Assembly (NCBI GenBank): GCA_019648995.1
Contig: BLXT01003657.1
Location: forward strand, 303,886 to 334,961
Direction: 5' to 3'
Length of the DNA stretch: 31,076 bases
Origin: Plakobranchus ocellatus
Lineage: Eukaryota; Mollusca; Gastropoda; Plakobranchidae
Below are positions 9,171 to 20,630 of this stretch, piece by piece; position 1 is the stretch's first letter, and the number at the start of each line of letters is the position of its first letter. The position numbers and the translations under genes were made by a program. Under the pieces are notes generated by a model, which was not told the origin of the DNA, did not search any database, and saw only the letters and a list, made by a program, of their open reading frames with translations.

Positions 9171-9974
9171 GGCCACATTTCACTTTTTTAAAAGTATATG
9201 GTGGTTTTAAGGCCTAATTTCTGAACTTAACAATGCTGAAAGTTGCTGATTTCTGCTCGGTTTTCAAACATGGGCATAAGCTTTATTGAGTAGGGGGGTT
9301 TCCTACACAGGAATGATTATTGTCTGTCAGTCAGAAATGTTATATTTTTCATGATGTTAATGAGAGTGTGAAACTAAGATCTCTACTTGTTTGTCTGACT
9401 GCTTATGGGATTTTCTCATTTACTGCTCGTCCCTTCTTTTTGTCATCTTTGTAACGCTCTTTCTCCTGTTATGTCTTAGAAGACTGTTTTTATTAGCAAC
9501 CTTATAAGCAATAGAGCAATATTTTATTTAAATTCAAATCCATTAGGCATTTAGAAAGTTTCGCTATTCTTAAGTTTGTATTATGCACATATTTTGGCTC
9601 CAAAGTCTATAATGTGTATCTTTTCACCATAAACAGTCAGATCTGTATGATTGTCTTGAATAGAAATCCTAAACTAGAAAGGTAAAAGTGACTCCTTTCT
9701 TGAAGTGCAGAACTTTTTATGGACATGATATATACTTTCTGTACACATAGAGCAAGAATTGCTTTTTTTACTTCTTTACTTTAGGATTTTGATTTGAATT
9801 TAGTCATGCAGGTCAAGATTTTGTGGGACTGCTGATCGTTTATGCATAGGATCACCTTAACATTAGATGTATTATAGCAAGAATAAATTTTGCAAATTTG
9901 TGTCTTTACCACTTTGAAAGAGTTGGATATCACATGATATAACACTTTTACTTTTCTCTGCTTTTAATAGAAAG
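9171..9974. other. Remainder of intron D-E
   Basis: Non-coding. Bases 9766-9833 (ttctttacttta, tagtcatgcaggtcaa, attttgtgggactgct) resemble one end of the 225-bp MITE and are probably a truncated relic of the same family. Confidence 0.55.
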
Positions 9975-10011
9975 TTTGGTTTTATGAAGGATAATCTCCA
10001 GAATGTGTTAA
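9975..10011 (+). CDS. GH35 beta-galactosidase-1-like protein, short exon E (boundaries inferred)
   Basis: The exon follows taatagaaag and reads FGFMKDNLQNVL in phase 0. Ending at the first base of the next codon (a|gtgctg) lets it join exon F in phase, giving VLNALNTINGHKIDEN. This length fits the family stretch between the TSDN strand and the nucleophile strand. The donor gtgctg is weak. The open frame runs on (SAVHKANFTLP) to another possible donor at 10044, but that ending is out of phase with exon F. The exon is well supported as coding; both borders need transcript evidence. Confidence 0.65.
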
Positions 10012-10273
10012 GTGCTGTTCACAAAGCCAACTTTACCTTGCCTGTTAGAAGGCTTAAGCTCAGTCATATCTTTAAACTTACTTTTTCTTGACTCTTTATT
10101 CTGTAGATTTACTCATTCTGTAGTGGTGCTGCACATTACTTGTTATAATTTGTTTTCATTCCCAAAGTTTCTTGCGATACTTATGCAGAGTTCTTCTTAT
10201 TGCATGTCTGTGTCGGTTGGAGAAACACAACTCATTACAATTGACTCGTATTTTGTGCGTCTGTGTGTGCCAG

Positions 10274-10426
10274 ATGCCTTGAACACAATCAACGGGCACA
10301 AAATTGACGAAAATCACCTTGAATTTGTCCAAAAGCAGAACCAGCACTTCCCAATCATGGTGATGGAGCTATGGTGTGGCTGGTTTGATTGGTGGAGACA
10401 CGATCACACGACGGGGAATATCAAGA
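10274..10426 (+). CDS. GH35 beta-galactosidase-1-like protein, exon F with nucleophile Glu
   Basis: The acceptor is tgtgccag and the donor a|gtaagt. The exon reads ALNTINGHKIDENHLEFVQK, then QNQHFPIMVMELWCGWFDWW and RHDHTTGNIK. P.MVME.W.GWFD is the GH35 nucleophile block; the Glu in VMELW corresponds to the catalytic nucleophile (E268 in human GLB1). The residue after it is Leu where Y or F is commoner in the family. Entry is phase 1 (two leading bases) and exit leaves one base. It sits inside a 157-codon ORF (10012-10485) that only extends into flanking intron. Confidence 0.94.
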
Positions 10427-12220
10427 GTAAGTCGAGCACACCTAAGCTGTTAAAGTTGTACGCATTTTTTTTTTTTTGGAAATGAAGCAGTGTCTCTAAA
10501 AGTAATGAGACAAGTTGAAAACAATAATTGTTTATCTTTTATAGTAAGTTTTTAAACACATTTTGATGTACATGGATGATAAGCATATATTGATAATTTA
10601 TTATTAACACATTCCTCCTGATCCTCGCCTTTTTTTTTGTTGGTGGTTTTTTTTTTTGTTTGCGGCAGGCACTAAATATGATGCTATTATTGGAGAAAGT
10701 TGACAGACATCCTTTGGTGCTTAATGTAGAACTCCTGAAAATATCTGCAGAAGTTAGATCTCATTTTTGCTAGAATGTTATGCTAGAAATACTTTTACAC
10801 CTATATTATAATTCCTTTCTGTCTTTGCATAATACATGAAGCTGTTTTGTGTTTGTACAGTAAATTTCTTAATAAATTATAAAATTTGTGGATAAGCATA
10901 GATTTCCTCCTGATCCTCGCTTTTTTCATTGGTTCATAAGTTTCATCAAACCTTGAATTGTGGCAATACTACAAGGATGGAAATAGATCATGCCAAACCA
11001 ATAAAAAAGTACAGTCCTGCAATCGTATAGACAAAGAAATTCTCACACCAGTTTTAGGAGGCAATAAAGCAACGTCGATATATTTTGATAACCTTAATGA
11101 TCAAAATCCAACAATCAGACAGACGAACAAATAGACACAGTTCTTCAGTTGTCCAGCGAAACAAGCTGGTCCTCAGTCACCCAGGCAGCTGTGTAGTGAG
11201 TAGTTTTTTTATCCGTGCACAGTAGGAAGTGTCTAGCGGTCCTAGGTCTACAAATTATAAGCAATGTATAATGGTCCCTACATAACCCCCCATCCAGCGG
11301 GATAACGAATTGCTGAACTGTGGTCTGCATGAAATGACCTCAAATGAGGACTCTTAATCAGATGGACAAAAAAAAAAGACTTATTTTGATACATGAAGGT
11401 TTTTGTACACAAAACAATGAAACATTATTCATCCTTTAATTTGGATTCAGGTTTTAATTTAGACTTGTAAATTTACAGCACAACATTTTATGTGAGACTG
11501 CTGCACATTTGGTGCTGTGATGATGGGAAATAAATTAAAAGGTAGAAATAAATTTTGCCTCATGAGACGAGACTATGTATATCAGTATTATTATTATTGT
11601 CATTGTATTATTATTGAAAAACATTTTTTTTTCTTTTCCTTTTTTTTTTTTTTTTCAAAATCAATATTGTTGTAGTTGTGGTTTTTGCTAATGCTGATGT
11701 TATTCTTGTTCTTCAGTATCCCCCTAGCCCTTTTATGTTTTTTTTTCCCCCTTTTCATTTTTGTTCCTCTTTTTTTTATGTTGGGACAGATTTGACATTT
11801 GATAAAGAAAAAAATGTTTACAGTTAGCTTAAAATGTAATCAGTGGGCGTTTTTCAACAAGTTCTTTTCCTCCAATTTTCATTGCTATAGCTCTTGGAGG
11901 GAGGGTTTCTAGAATAGAGTTGAGATTGATCCTAATGAGACAGATGATGTGTATTCAGAATACTTTTTAGAAAGCAAATTTTCTTTTTCAATCCATGCGA
12001 TGCTAGTATCTTAGCTCAGAAATCAATCAGACATCTGTCTCCAGTTTTCATCATAACAAGGCATACGAAATAGTTTTAAGAGGTATGTTTAAAATGCTGC
12101 TTTCAATTCATTTGTACTGAGCTTTAATCAAGTTATATAAAATAAATTGGAGCTGGTTTCAAAATATATAATCAATTAGTTGCTTTTTTTTTTCTGTTTT
12201 TTTCCCCCTTCTTTTTTTAG
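10427..12220. other. Intron F-G
   Basis: Non-coding, with long T-runs. A roughly 70-bp imperfect direct repeat ending in tcctcctgatcctcgc occurs at about 10540-10630 and 10855-10921. Bases 11440-11512 (cattttatgtgagactgctgcacattt) look like another relic end of the 225-bp MITE family. The ORF 11145-11330 is not recognised. Confidence 0.6.
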
Positions 12221-12358
12221 CTTTAAAGAAGACACTTACCTACCTCCTTGATCATGGTGGATCCTTCAACCTGTACATGTTTCTAGGAGGAACAAACTTT
12301 GGTTTCACAAGTGGTGCGGCTAACCTAACCAGATATGAGGTTGTTACCACAAGCTATG
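12221..12358 (+). CDS. GH35 beta-galactosidase-1-like protein, exon G
   Basis: The acceptor is ctttttttag behind a strong pyrimidine tract; the donor is tatg|gtgagc. With the single base from exon F it reads TLKKTLTYLLDHGGSFNLYM, then FLGGTNFGFTSGAANLTRYE and VVTTSY. NLYMF.GGTNFGF is a conserved barrel strand of the family. The residue after MF is Leu here, where His or Ile is usual in human paralogues. Exit phase is 1, matching exon H to make Asp (SYD). Confidence 0.96.
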
Positions 12359-12721
12359 GTGAGCCTAAGCCTGGCACTGTGTGTGATAGATAAAAACAGC
12401 GGGTTTGCAGATGTGCAAAAAACTTAAACAAAAAAAACACACACAAAAAAAGAGAGAAATAAAAGAAAAAATGACCAGGGAAGGGATATGTGATTGGAAA
12501 GAGGGTAAAAGTTTTCTATAATGTGACTGGGTAGAGACTCCTTTACTGATTCTGCATATGGTGCTGAACCTCAATGCGTCGTATCGATGATGAAGTCCTC
12601 CTCTTTTATTTCATTCCATGTGGAATTTAATACCAAAGCTTCAGAACAATAATCCCGATGCAGTGTGAGCAGATTAAGATTCTGTGAGATCAATATTCTA
12701 TTTTAAATGATTATTCAAGAA

Positions 12722-13260
12722 TTCTTCAGTTAATTCCGCATTAAATATCAAATCTCTATCTGGCTTCCATCAAAATTTCATCACATAAGGTTTTTATGTT
12801 TCATGAGAAAGCTTATCCATGAATCTTTTTTCATTTGATTAATGAGAAAAATATACACTGCACTCTTGGAATTTGTTGATGTAGCTTAAGTCACCATTGA
12901 AATGAAGATTTGGACCCTAGGCTTGCTATACATTTAACTCCTTTTTAGGGAATTGATGCTCAGAAAAGTATTTGTCCCCATTGTTACAGATTTCTTCAGT
13001 TAATTCCGCATTAAATATCAAATCTCTATCTGGCTTCCATCAAAATTTCATCACATAAGGTTTTTATGTTTCATGAGAAAGCTTATCCATGAATCTTTTT
13101 TCATTTGATTAATGAGAAAAATATACACTGCACTCTTGGAATTTGTTGATGTAGCTTAAGTCACCATTGAAATGAAGATTTGGACCCTAGGCTTGCTATA
13201 CATTTAACTCCTTTTTAGGGAATTGATGCTCAGAAAAGTATTTGTCCCCATTTGTTACAG
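12722..13260. repeat. 270-bp tandem duplication including a 3' splice site
   Basis: Copy 1 (12722-12989) and copy 2 (12992-13260) begin ttcttcagttaattccgc and end ttgttacag. As far as I can compare by eye they are identical except for one extra t before the acceptor in copy 2. The second copy's acag (13257-13260) is the true acceptor of exon H. The first copy's acceptor leads to ttcttcagttaa, which hits a stop within four codons in the incoming phase. Confidence 0.95.
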
Positions 13261-13350
13261 ATTATGGCGCTGCTCTGTCTGAGGCTGGTGATACAACTCC
13301 AAAGTATTTTCTCGTTCGTGATGAATTGCTCAAGTTTTACAAAAAGCTCG
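13261..13350 (+). CDS. GH35 beta-galactosidase-1-like protein, exon H
   Basis: The acceptor is tttgttacag and the donor ctcg|gtaagt. It reads (D)YGAALSEAGDTTPKYFLVRD, then ELLKFYKKL. TSYDY.A.L.EAGD.T.KY...R is the conserved end of the GH35 barrel. The acceptor lies at the end of the second copy of a 270-bp tandem duplication, so a near-identical acceptor exists at 12989. Only the downstream copy leads into open reading frame. Exit phase is 1. Confidence 0.96.
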
Positions 13351-13507
13351 GTAAGTTGTTACACATTAATTTCATGAAAGACCGGTTTGAATGAGGTATA
13401 TGATCATTTTGGGCATTCTTAATCATTGAAATATCATCTCTTTTTTTGAAAGTCTTGCAATGGTGGACACAAAACAGAGCTTTGTTGGTTCTGAGCCAGA
13501 TATCAAT

Positions 13508-13575
13508 GGCAGGTGTATCAAATTTCTGAAGTCTATATTGACACAGAAGCCCTTCAGAGGTTTGATATACCTGCC
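13508..13575 (+). other. Intronic 24-bp RNA stem with 20-nt loop, hairpin-precursor-like
   Basis: Left arm 13508-13531 (ggcaggtgtatcaaatttct...) and right arm 13552-13575 (cttcagaggtttgatatacc...) are inverted repeats. The three non-Watson-Crick positions are all G-U wobbles when read as + strand RNA; on the minus strand they would be C-A mismatches. Size and shape resemble a pre-miRNA, but no known miRNA seed was recognised. It lies about 160 bases into the intron after exon H. Confidence 0.45.
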
Positions 13576-14662
13576 GTCTTGAAAAGGACAGTTGAAAGAA
13601 AGGAGAAAAAAAATTAAATGTCTTTTTTTTTTTGTTGAAAGTTCTATATCCTTTGTCCGGCTGAGACTGTAGAAAAAAAAAAGGATGTGATCCGCCCGAA
13701 GTGGAAAAATATGTAATGGGTGTGATTTGGCCTGTTCCCTGAGAATCGTTTTGTCATTGAATGGCTGGGAAAATTTACTGTTATTTCATTGATTGCTCAA
13801 TGTTTCAAAGATGTTTGTGCTTTATCTGTTTAACCTAGATATAAAAAATTTGTTGAAGCTTTAAATTATATATTTTTTGCTATAGACACATTTTGAGAAT
13901 CGATGTTTGCATCAGTTAGAACGGAAAATACAAGGGAATAAAGTATTTTTTTTTTGCGGTTGGTGAATGAGCAGGTAAATAAACACTTTGGGAAAAAGTG
14001 AACTGTGGACGTGTCTATCAAGGAAATTACTTCTTGCTTGGTATGTGTTTTGGCAAAAGGTGTTTGAAGTTTCAATACATTTTAATATGTTGTTTATTCA
14101 TAATTAACATCTGAAGTGTTACGTTTTTCTCCGCTTTGGCATGCATGAAAAGTTATGCCCCTGAACTTTAGGATTGCTGTTGCTTTCAATTTGACAGATA
14201 GACTGGTCATGCCCTTGTAAAGCCCACAAATCCTGAATGCAGGTATTCTGTACCAGTCCTTTAATGAATCCTTTTGGTCTGATAGCTTCTGTAAGCTTTG
14301 GTAGCCTCATAGTGCTAGTGGCTTGGGCCAAAAGCTAGGAGATCTAACACCTAGGCCAAAAGCAATGAATTACCAAAAAATGCTTTGGAAGTATTAACAA
14401 CATTTATAGACAAAACAATCTTATAAAAAACTGGTCAAAACCGTTTTCATTTTACTTTGGTATTCCATTACGGGCATAACATTAATATCTCAACTTGAAA
14501 GTAATCACAACTTTATCACAATTATTATGATTATCATTCTTTACCCCCACGACACAATTAATTTTAGAAGACATTCATTCTAATTATTTTCATGATCATC
14601 ATTTTATGATTATTATTTAAAAATTAATGGTCCCCCCCCCCCCCCAAAAAAAAAAAAAAAAA

Positions 14663-14690
14663 NNNNNNNNNNNNNNNNNNNNNNNNNNNN
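14663..14690. other. Assembly gap (28 N)
   Basis: A run of N flanked by poly-C/poly-A and A-rich sequence; true length unknown. Confidence 0.98.
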
Positions 14691-16524
14691 AAAAAAGAAA
14701 AAAAAAATTCGAACAAAAATAGGGTGTGGTGAAGGCAGTGGGTTAGTCATTTTATGTGGGTGGAGGGGAAGAGCAAATCTTTTTTAGAGAGTTGAAGGCT
14801 ATCAGTCTTTGTTAATGTACGAGCGCAGATGAGATAACACGAATGGATGGTTTCAGAGTTTTGTGCACATGAAGTCCAAGAGATGAAGTGTACAAATACA
14901 CATAACTAAACACCTGTGAGAACAGACTTTCTGCGAGTTTATCAGTTTCCGTATTTGTCTTCTCTTTCTCCATCTCTCTTTCTGTCTCTTTCTCTCTTTC
15001 TAACATTCTATCATCTCTCTGCCACTTTAGTTATCTATTTGACTATTGTCTATTTAGTTATATATCTATCGTTACCTCTCATTCTCAAATTTGCCTTCTC
15101 TTTGTCACTCATGCCAAATAAAGAAAAAATCGGCTGCAGAAAAAAAATACAAGGGCTGATTGATTACAGACCTAGTGGCAAAAGCGGAAAAAATAGGAAA
15201 TTTTGTTTAATGGGTAGCACAGCCAAACAGGAATAATTTGCAAGGTGTCAATGTGGAAGGGCGGTCAGTGCAGAAAAAAGGGCATTTAACATAAGGCTAC
15301 TTGAGAGATTCTGCAAAATTTTGGTTTGGATGATCTGGAGTTTCAGAAACGGTAATGCTTTTTTCCTGTTTGACTGTTTCAAGCTGAAAAAAATTTAGTG
15401 ATGGATCAAATGTCGCCCTTTATGTTTTTTCCACTTTGGATGAACAAACTGCTTCTTGAAATCAGTCCCAGTGGATCACAAGTTGTGCTTGTTGGTCATT
15501 TTAAATTGTAAATGCTGTCCCTAAAAAAGTTTTCTCAATGGACCTTGCAGTGGTGAAAATTGGTTTTGTGTAACTTGAATCTGATTCAGTGAATGAGAAT
15601 ATTTTTTTCAAAGTGTTTTAAATGGTCTTTACTTTTTAGTATTGTATTTTTCATAAACCTGTTTAGCACATGTCAGGTCTCAAGGTGTCTTATATGTACA
15701 ATTCTTTCCGCTTTTTAATCAATCCAAAAAAAAACCCAAAAACTTTTTCAGTTTCAATTATTGATACTTTTTTCTCCGTGAAGAAGAAAAACTTTTTCAA
15801 CAGGTTTTGAAAGATCACACCCGAGGGTTAATGAGTCATTACTTGATGCTGCTGGCAAAATACAAGCGTCTTAAAGTACACTTACCTCTCGGCCAAATAA
15901 ATGCTAGACTCAAAAATACTTTTATAACTTAAACATGGCATTTAATTAGACAAATAGGATCTATGAAATTACACAAAATATGTTACATAGTTTTATAAAA
16001 CTGAATTCAAAAACCCTTATTTTTAAGCTTGTTTTGCTTTTTTTGGACTTGGCAGCGTTTGAGTTTTTAACAACTTGTCATTGTTGTTGTTGCTTGTTAA
16101 CAACAAATAAATAGTAAAAATCTTCTGCAATCTCTTTTGGTGTGGCTAAGTTATCATCGCTTGTTAACACTGCAATCGTCATTCACACACAAGAATACAT
16201 TTACCATACGAGATATTTCTTTTCTGGTTCAGTAGATTTTTCCCATTAGTCCCCAGCATTTGCATTGAATGAATGCAGCTGGCCCATTTTCAGGATTTCA
16301 GCTCATTGTACTAACCGACGACTTTTACATAAAAAAGCATGTTAATGGCTGCTTCAACATCTGGAGGTCAATTATATATATTTTAGATTGATTTGAAGAG
16401 AATCAGTGGTTTTTTTTTGTTGTTTTGTTTTTTGTCCCTTTTTTTTCATGTGTGTCGGCACTGCAGTACAATACAATTTTATTATAGTACAAGCAGCCAA
16501 TCAAGAGCTCTGTAAGGAAGAAAG

Positions 16525-16556
<32 letters not shown>

Positions 16557-19148
16557 ACTGCCTTCGACATCTAAAAGTGAATAGGACTATTATTTCTTTT
16601 GAACTGAAAAGAAAATTGTGTTACCAAGGATCATTCTGGATAAACTGTGTTAGAACTCTTTAAAAAAAAAGATTAGAATGTCTGGCCTAGATCGAGGCTA
16701 AGCTGTTGACTTCCAACAAGGTGTCAGTCAAGGCCCTGGGCCATTGGACCAGAGGGCTTGGAAAGGCATAGTCTAGGCATATCTTGAATCTAGGCATACA
16801 CTCCAGGCTTACAATGTGAAATAAGAATTTAAACTGATTAGACAGATGTACGATATCTGTGTACTATGAGCGAATCAGTGGCCTGAGACCATAGGCTTAA
16901 AATAATTATATTGCTTTGCCCCATTCCTGCCTCAAAGGATACATTTAGATCCAGATACTGTTGAGCCCTAAACAAGAAACTCACCTCAATATCTAAGATG
17001 TCTAATTATCATTAGATCAGATGCTAAGTTATGTAGATTATTAATTTGTTATTGAGCTTGTGCTACAATATTGAATTCAAACCTAGATCATCGTTGATTG
17101 TGAAATTGAAGGGAATCTAAGCCTGGATACAGATTTGTTCTGCATTCTAGGCCAAGAGTATGCCTTTGCTTCAATGGCTTCTAGAAATGTAATCTAGATT
17201 TAGAATATATCTTTCTAGATACAGATCTATGTGCTGCACTCCCATTGAATTCGCATTTGGTAGTAACGATCAAGATCTACTGTAAACTTAATCTACAGTT
17301 TTGAAGATCAGTAGCGAAATGTAGACCCACACATGTAAAGATTTAATGTCAAAAGTGGATGTTTTAGCCTGTCTACATCAAAGTGATCTCGGGTTTTTGG
17401 GCCCTCTCACAGGCCAGGGTGCTGGTAACGGGGCTTGAATCAATAAAAAAAAAGACCCTGCAGCCAGTGTGCAAAACACTGATCCACAAGTTCCTCTCGC
17501 TTATCACAATTGCTTATTGTATTGTAAAAATTAATGAATATGATTTATATGTGTTTTTGAGATCTCAAACCAACTCTACACTTAAAATACAAAATTTTAA
17601 AAAGGATTTGTCATCAGAAGTCTCTTACTCATTGTGATTCAAACTTTCTACCTTTATCTTGGTAATTCTTGAGACCTGTCAAACAAGTCGAAAGTCAAAT
17701 TTTGAATGTATGTTTTCAGTGTGGAAAAACCTACATGTCTTTCGCTGAACTTTATAGTGGTGAAATATGAAAGAGCTATGCTCTGAAGCATAAGATTTAA
17801 ACTTAAAAAAAAAAGCATATAAAAAAAAATTTTGTTAACAACTTTATACCATATGCAATATCCAACTAACTCAAAACAGTCTTTCTCTCTCTAGAGAGAG
17901 AGAGAGTGAGTTTTCTGGGTCTGTTCTACTTTCTCAAGCAATATTTAGAGTAAAATATTTAAAATGAAAACTATGTTGGTATTAGCTCTGGTCTAAAAGC
18001 GGTAAAGACACCTAACATTATTTTGAAAAGCTCTGTATGTCCTTTTTTCCTCCTTATTTTTATAAATTGTATATTAAATTGATCTGAATCTTAGTTTGAG
18101 AATTACAGATAAATATCAACACATCAATTAACTCTTTCAAGGTTATTTGAGATTTTAAAATAATCACCCGTTTTTGTAAGAAGTATATATAATGTTAAAA
18201 AAATATTTCTGTAAAAAAATAACAAAATAAATTTAATGGTTGGTAATTTTCTTTTAGGCTAGATCTAAGCACCATATAGACAATTTTGGCATCTAAATTT
18301 AGATTTGGAACTTTGATTGCCATGCATTTTTATTAGCTTGCATTTAATTATGACATTATAGACTTTTTTTATGCTTGTATATTTTTTTTATGGTCACTAA
18401 AATTTTCTCTGTCAATTTCCACTTCCATTCATGTAATATCTGTGATAATTGAGAAGCTTGAAGAGGAGTATCCATTAAGTAATAGATTTGGTATAAGTAT
18501 TTAATTTGATACTTGAACAGAAAGCTCCAGTTTCACTCTGACTTTTGGTCACTTGCTATAAAGGGTTTGTTGTAGTAATTTTCTGAACGCTGCTGTGTGG
18601 CTTTTAAAAAGGGAATTCTGATATTTCTACATAATTTTTTTTCATGTTGATACGGATCATTTACCTTTTAGAGCATGTCAACAATAAGCAGGTGAAAATG
18701 TCAAAGAGGCTCATGATACTGTAACAGTGAACCTAATCAGTAATCCTGAGTTGCCACACTATCATTTGTGAAAGTGTTTCTGATGCCAAACACTTGGTCA
18801 GTCATCACCAAGTCTTACGGTGGTAAGTTTATGCTGGCTGGCAAAATTGATGAAGTATTGGAATCTGTGCTAAGATAACTTGTCCAAGTAGACTACGAGC
18901 AATCAGTTATAAAGAATAAAACTAAAAATATTTCATTTGTAAATGTTGTAGAGTACAGATGTAATGTCAGATTATCTACCGATTGGTCAGTAGGGCCTCA
19001 AAATTTCATACTTAGCTAATTAGTAATAGTTAAATGATTAAAAAAAACAACGAAAGCAATAATTTAAGATAGAATGATAGAAATAATCATAATTATAACA
19101 ATAGCTCATTACAATGATGTATCTCTGTTTGAGGCATTTTGTTTCAGG

Positions 19149-19168
19149 TATATATATATATATATATA

Positions 19169-19201
<33 letters not shown>
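19149..19201. repeat. (TA)n microsatellite
   Basis: About 26 TA units with one c interruption at 19170. The overlapping 80-codon ORF is an artefact of the repeat. Confidence 0.95.
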
Positions 19202-19203
<2 letters not shown>

Positions 19204-19681
19204 GTTTTTTTCAGTTTCTTCTCATTTGTCCAAATTAAAACAACTCATTGTATAGCAATTTTAGTCTTTAAAATTTTAATGACTATCTACTCTGTATTGG
19301 AACAGTACAGCTTGTTTGATTCAGCAGGGAAAAAAAATTCACCTCAATTCATCTGAAACAAGATTTATCAGGACAGACTATAATTAGAATCAACTTGACA
19401 AAAAATTAAAGTGAGATATTTTTGATATGCAGTAATAAAGTATTGCAGAGTATTTGTATCGTACCGATACATAGATCTATAATACATTTTCTGCCTTCAT
19501 TTTCTTTGTTTCTTCTTAGATCTACTGTAATAAAAACAAATCCGCTTTAGTTTTGGGAATGTAAACTGTAATTGAATCTTATAGAATTCCCTCAATCACA
19601 AACCATCTTTTTTGATCCCGCATCCTGCCTGAAGCCCCCATAGTCACATTGTAATGTAGGCGCCTTTAAAATTTACAGTCC

Positions 19682-20630
19682 TCAGCTTAATTCCCCATTC
19701 TTTAAAAAGTAAACGTGCCGTATGGCTAGTGGATGCAGCCTTTTACCCCGTAAGTAGTCGTTTGCCTTGTAGGCATCATAGAATTTGGGGAGTCTTTCAT
19801 CATTAGCCAAATGCACCACACTCCAGGGCTTGGCAGTGCCGCGTCGTAGGACTAACCTGATGTCTGACAAGTTTGGTAGCGGTAACCAATTGGTAGACAT
19901 GTTGTGGGCCACGCTAAAGACTGACACCTTCTTTATTTGGCGGTGCTGCATGGTGAATTTCTCTGCCATCGACCTGATTGGGGTACCTTTGCCAGTTCGA
20001 AGGTACCTCGCCTGGGCTAAGACAGTTTGCTTCCCCCTCCTGAGGCTAAGGGGCTGGCACCCTGCTGCGGAGAGCCCCCAATAGGATTGCAGTGTAGAGT
20101 TTTGAACCCTATCAAGCTTTACCAGGGAAGTTCGACTGGCTAAATTCAGCACTGGATTTGCATATTCGAGCACCATTCCTACTAAACTGACAGATCGTTT
20201 TCAGGGACTGGGACATGGTGCTCTAGTTTGTGCCTGATAGCTTCTGTAGTATGGTTGGCCATTCTTGCACATTGTTGGCCATCTCCTTGATGAGATGCCT
20301 GAGACATTTGTGGATGTAGTGATACACCAAGGTACCTCGTGAGGTTGCCTCGTTTTAGGGACTTCCCTCGCTATGGATCTCCAGACTCTTTTTCAGCACT
20401 GGATTGCTGAGTAAGAAGATGGTACATGCAGTTTTACTCATTTTAATTTGCACCTTAAATTTCACAGTCAACAGATGATTGCTTACTTTCAATTCTATGT
20501 AAGGCAGCGTTCCCATCTCCAAAAAAATTTCACAGTCAACAGATGATTGCTTACTTTCAATTCTATGTAAGGCAGCGTTCCCATCTCCAAAAAAATTGCG
20601 CGAGACTAGGCCCAAGCTAGTCAATGTCAT
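19682..20630 (-). pseudogene. Non-LTR retrotransposon (Jockey/I-type LINE) reverse transcriptase fragment
   Basis: Antisense relic of a LINE ORF2. Read from 20630 down, the recognisable parts are KTACTIFLLSNPVLKKSLEI, then YLGVSLHP in another frame (the YLGV..D region of the RT), HLIKEMANNVQEWPTILQKL then SGT (compare LLKRLAGT), and finally the open stretch from 20176 with VLEYANPVLNLASRTSLVKL, DRVQN, EPLSLRR-like CQPLSLRRGKQTVLAQARYL and a stop at 19682. VLEY.NPV...AS...L.KLD.VQN is typical of the RT thumb and post-RT region. Frameshifts, stops and a 68-bp internal tandem duplication (20461-20596) show it is dead. Endonuclease, ORF1 and 3' tail were not found. Confidence 0.82.
20461..20596. 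repeat. 68-bp tandem duplication inside the LINE relic
   Basis: The unit cacagtcaacagatgattgc ... ccatctccaaaaaaatt occurs twice, starting at 20463 and 20531, without visible differences. It must be younger than most decay of the surrounding LINE. Confidence 0.95.

Larger units (their letters stand above)
13351..19681. other. Left part of the 17-kb intron H-I
   Basis: No host coding sequence was recognised. It contains the hairpin at 13508-13575, a C-run/A-run beside an N gap (14632-14690), a CT-rich tract (14946-15001), a 31-base A run (16525-16555), a stretch rich in tctaga/gatcta/cctaggc (16680-17340), a (CT)n-(GA)n palindrome around 17885-17910 and a (TA)n microsatellite (19149-19201). 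The minus-strand 70-codon ORF at 14119-14331 is of unknown meaning. Confidence 0.7.

Noticed and set aside
10012-10485. 157-codon ORF as an independent gene
   Set aside because: Only 10274-10426 shows family conservation and it has proper splice sites. The rest is read-through into introns.
14119-14331. 70-codon minus-strand ORF as an exon or gene
   Set aside because: There is no recognisable domain and no clear splice or promoter context.
19114-19356. 80-codon ORF with repeated IY residues
   Set aside because: The core is the (TA)n microsatellite.
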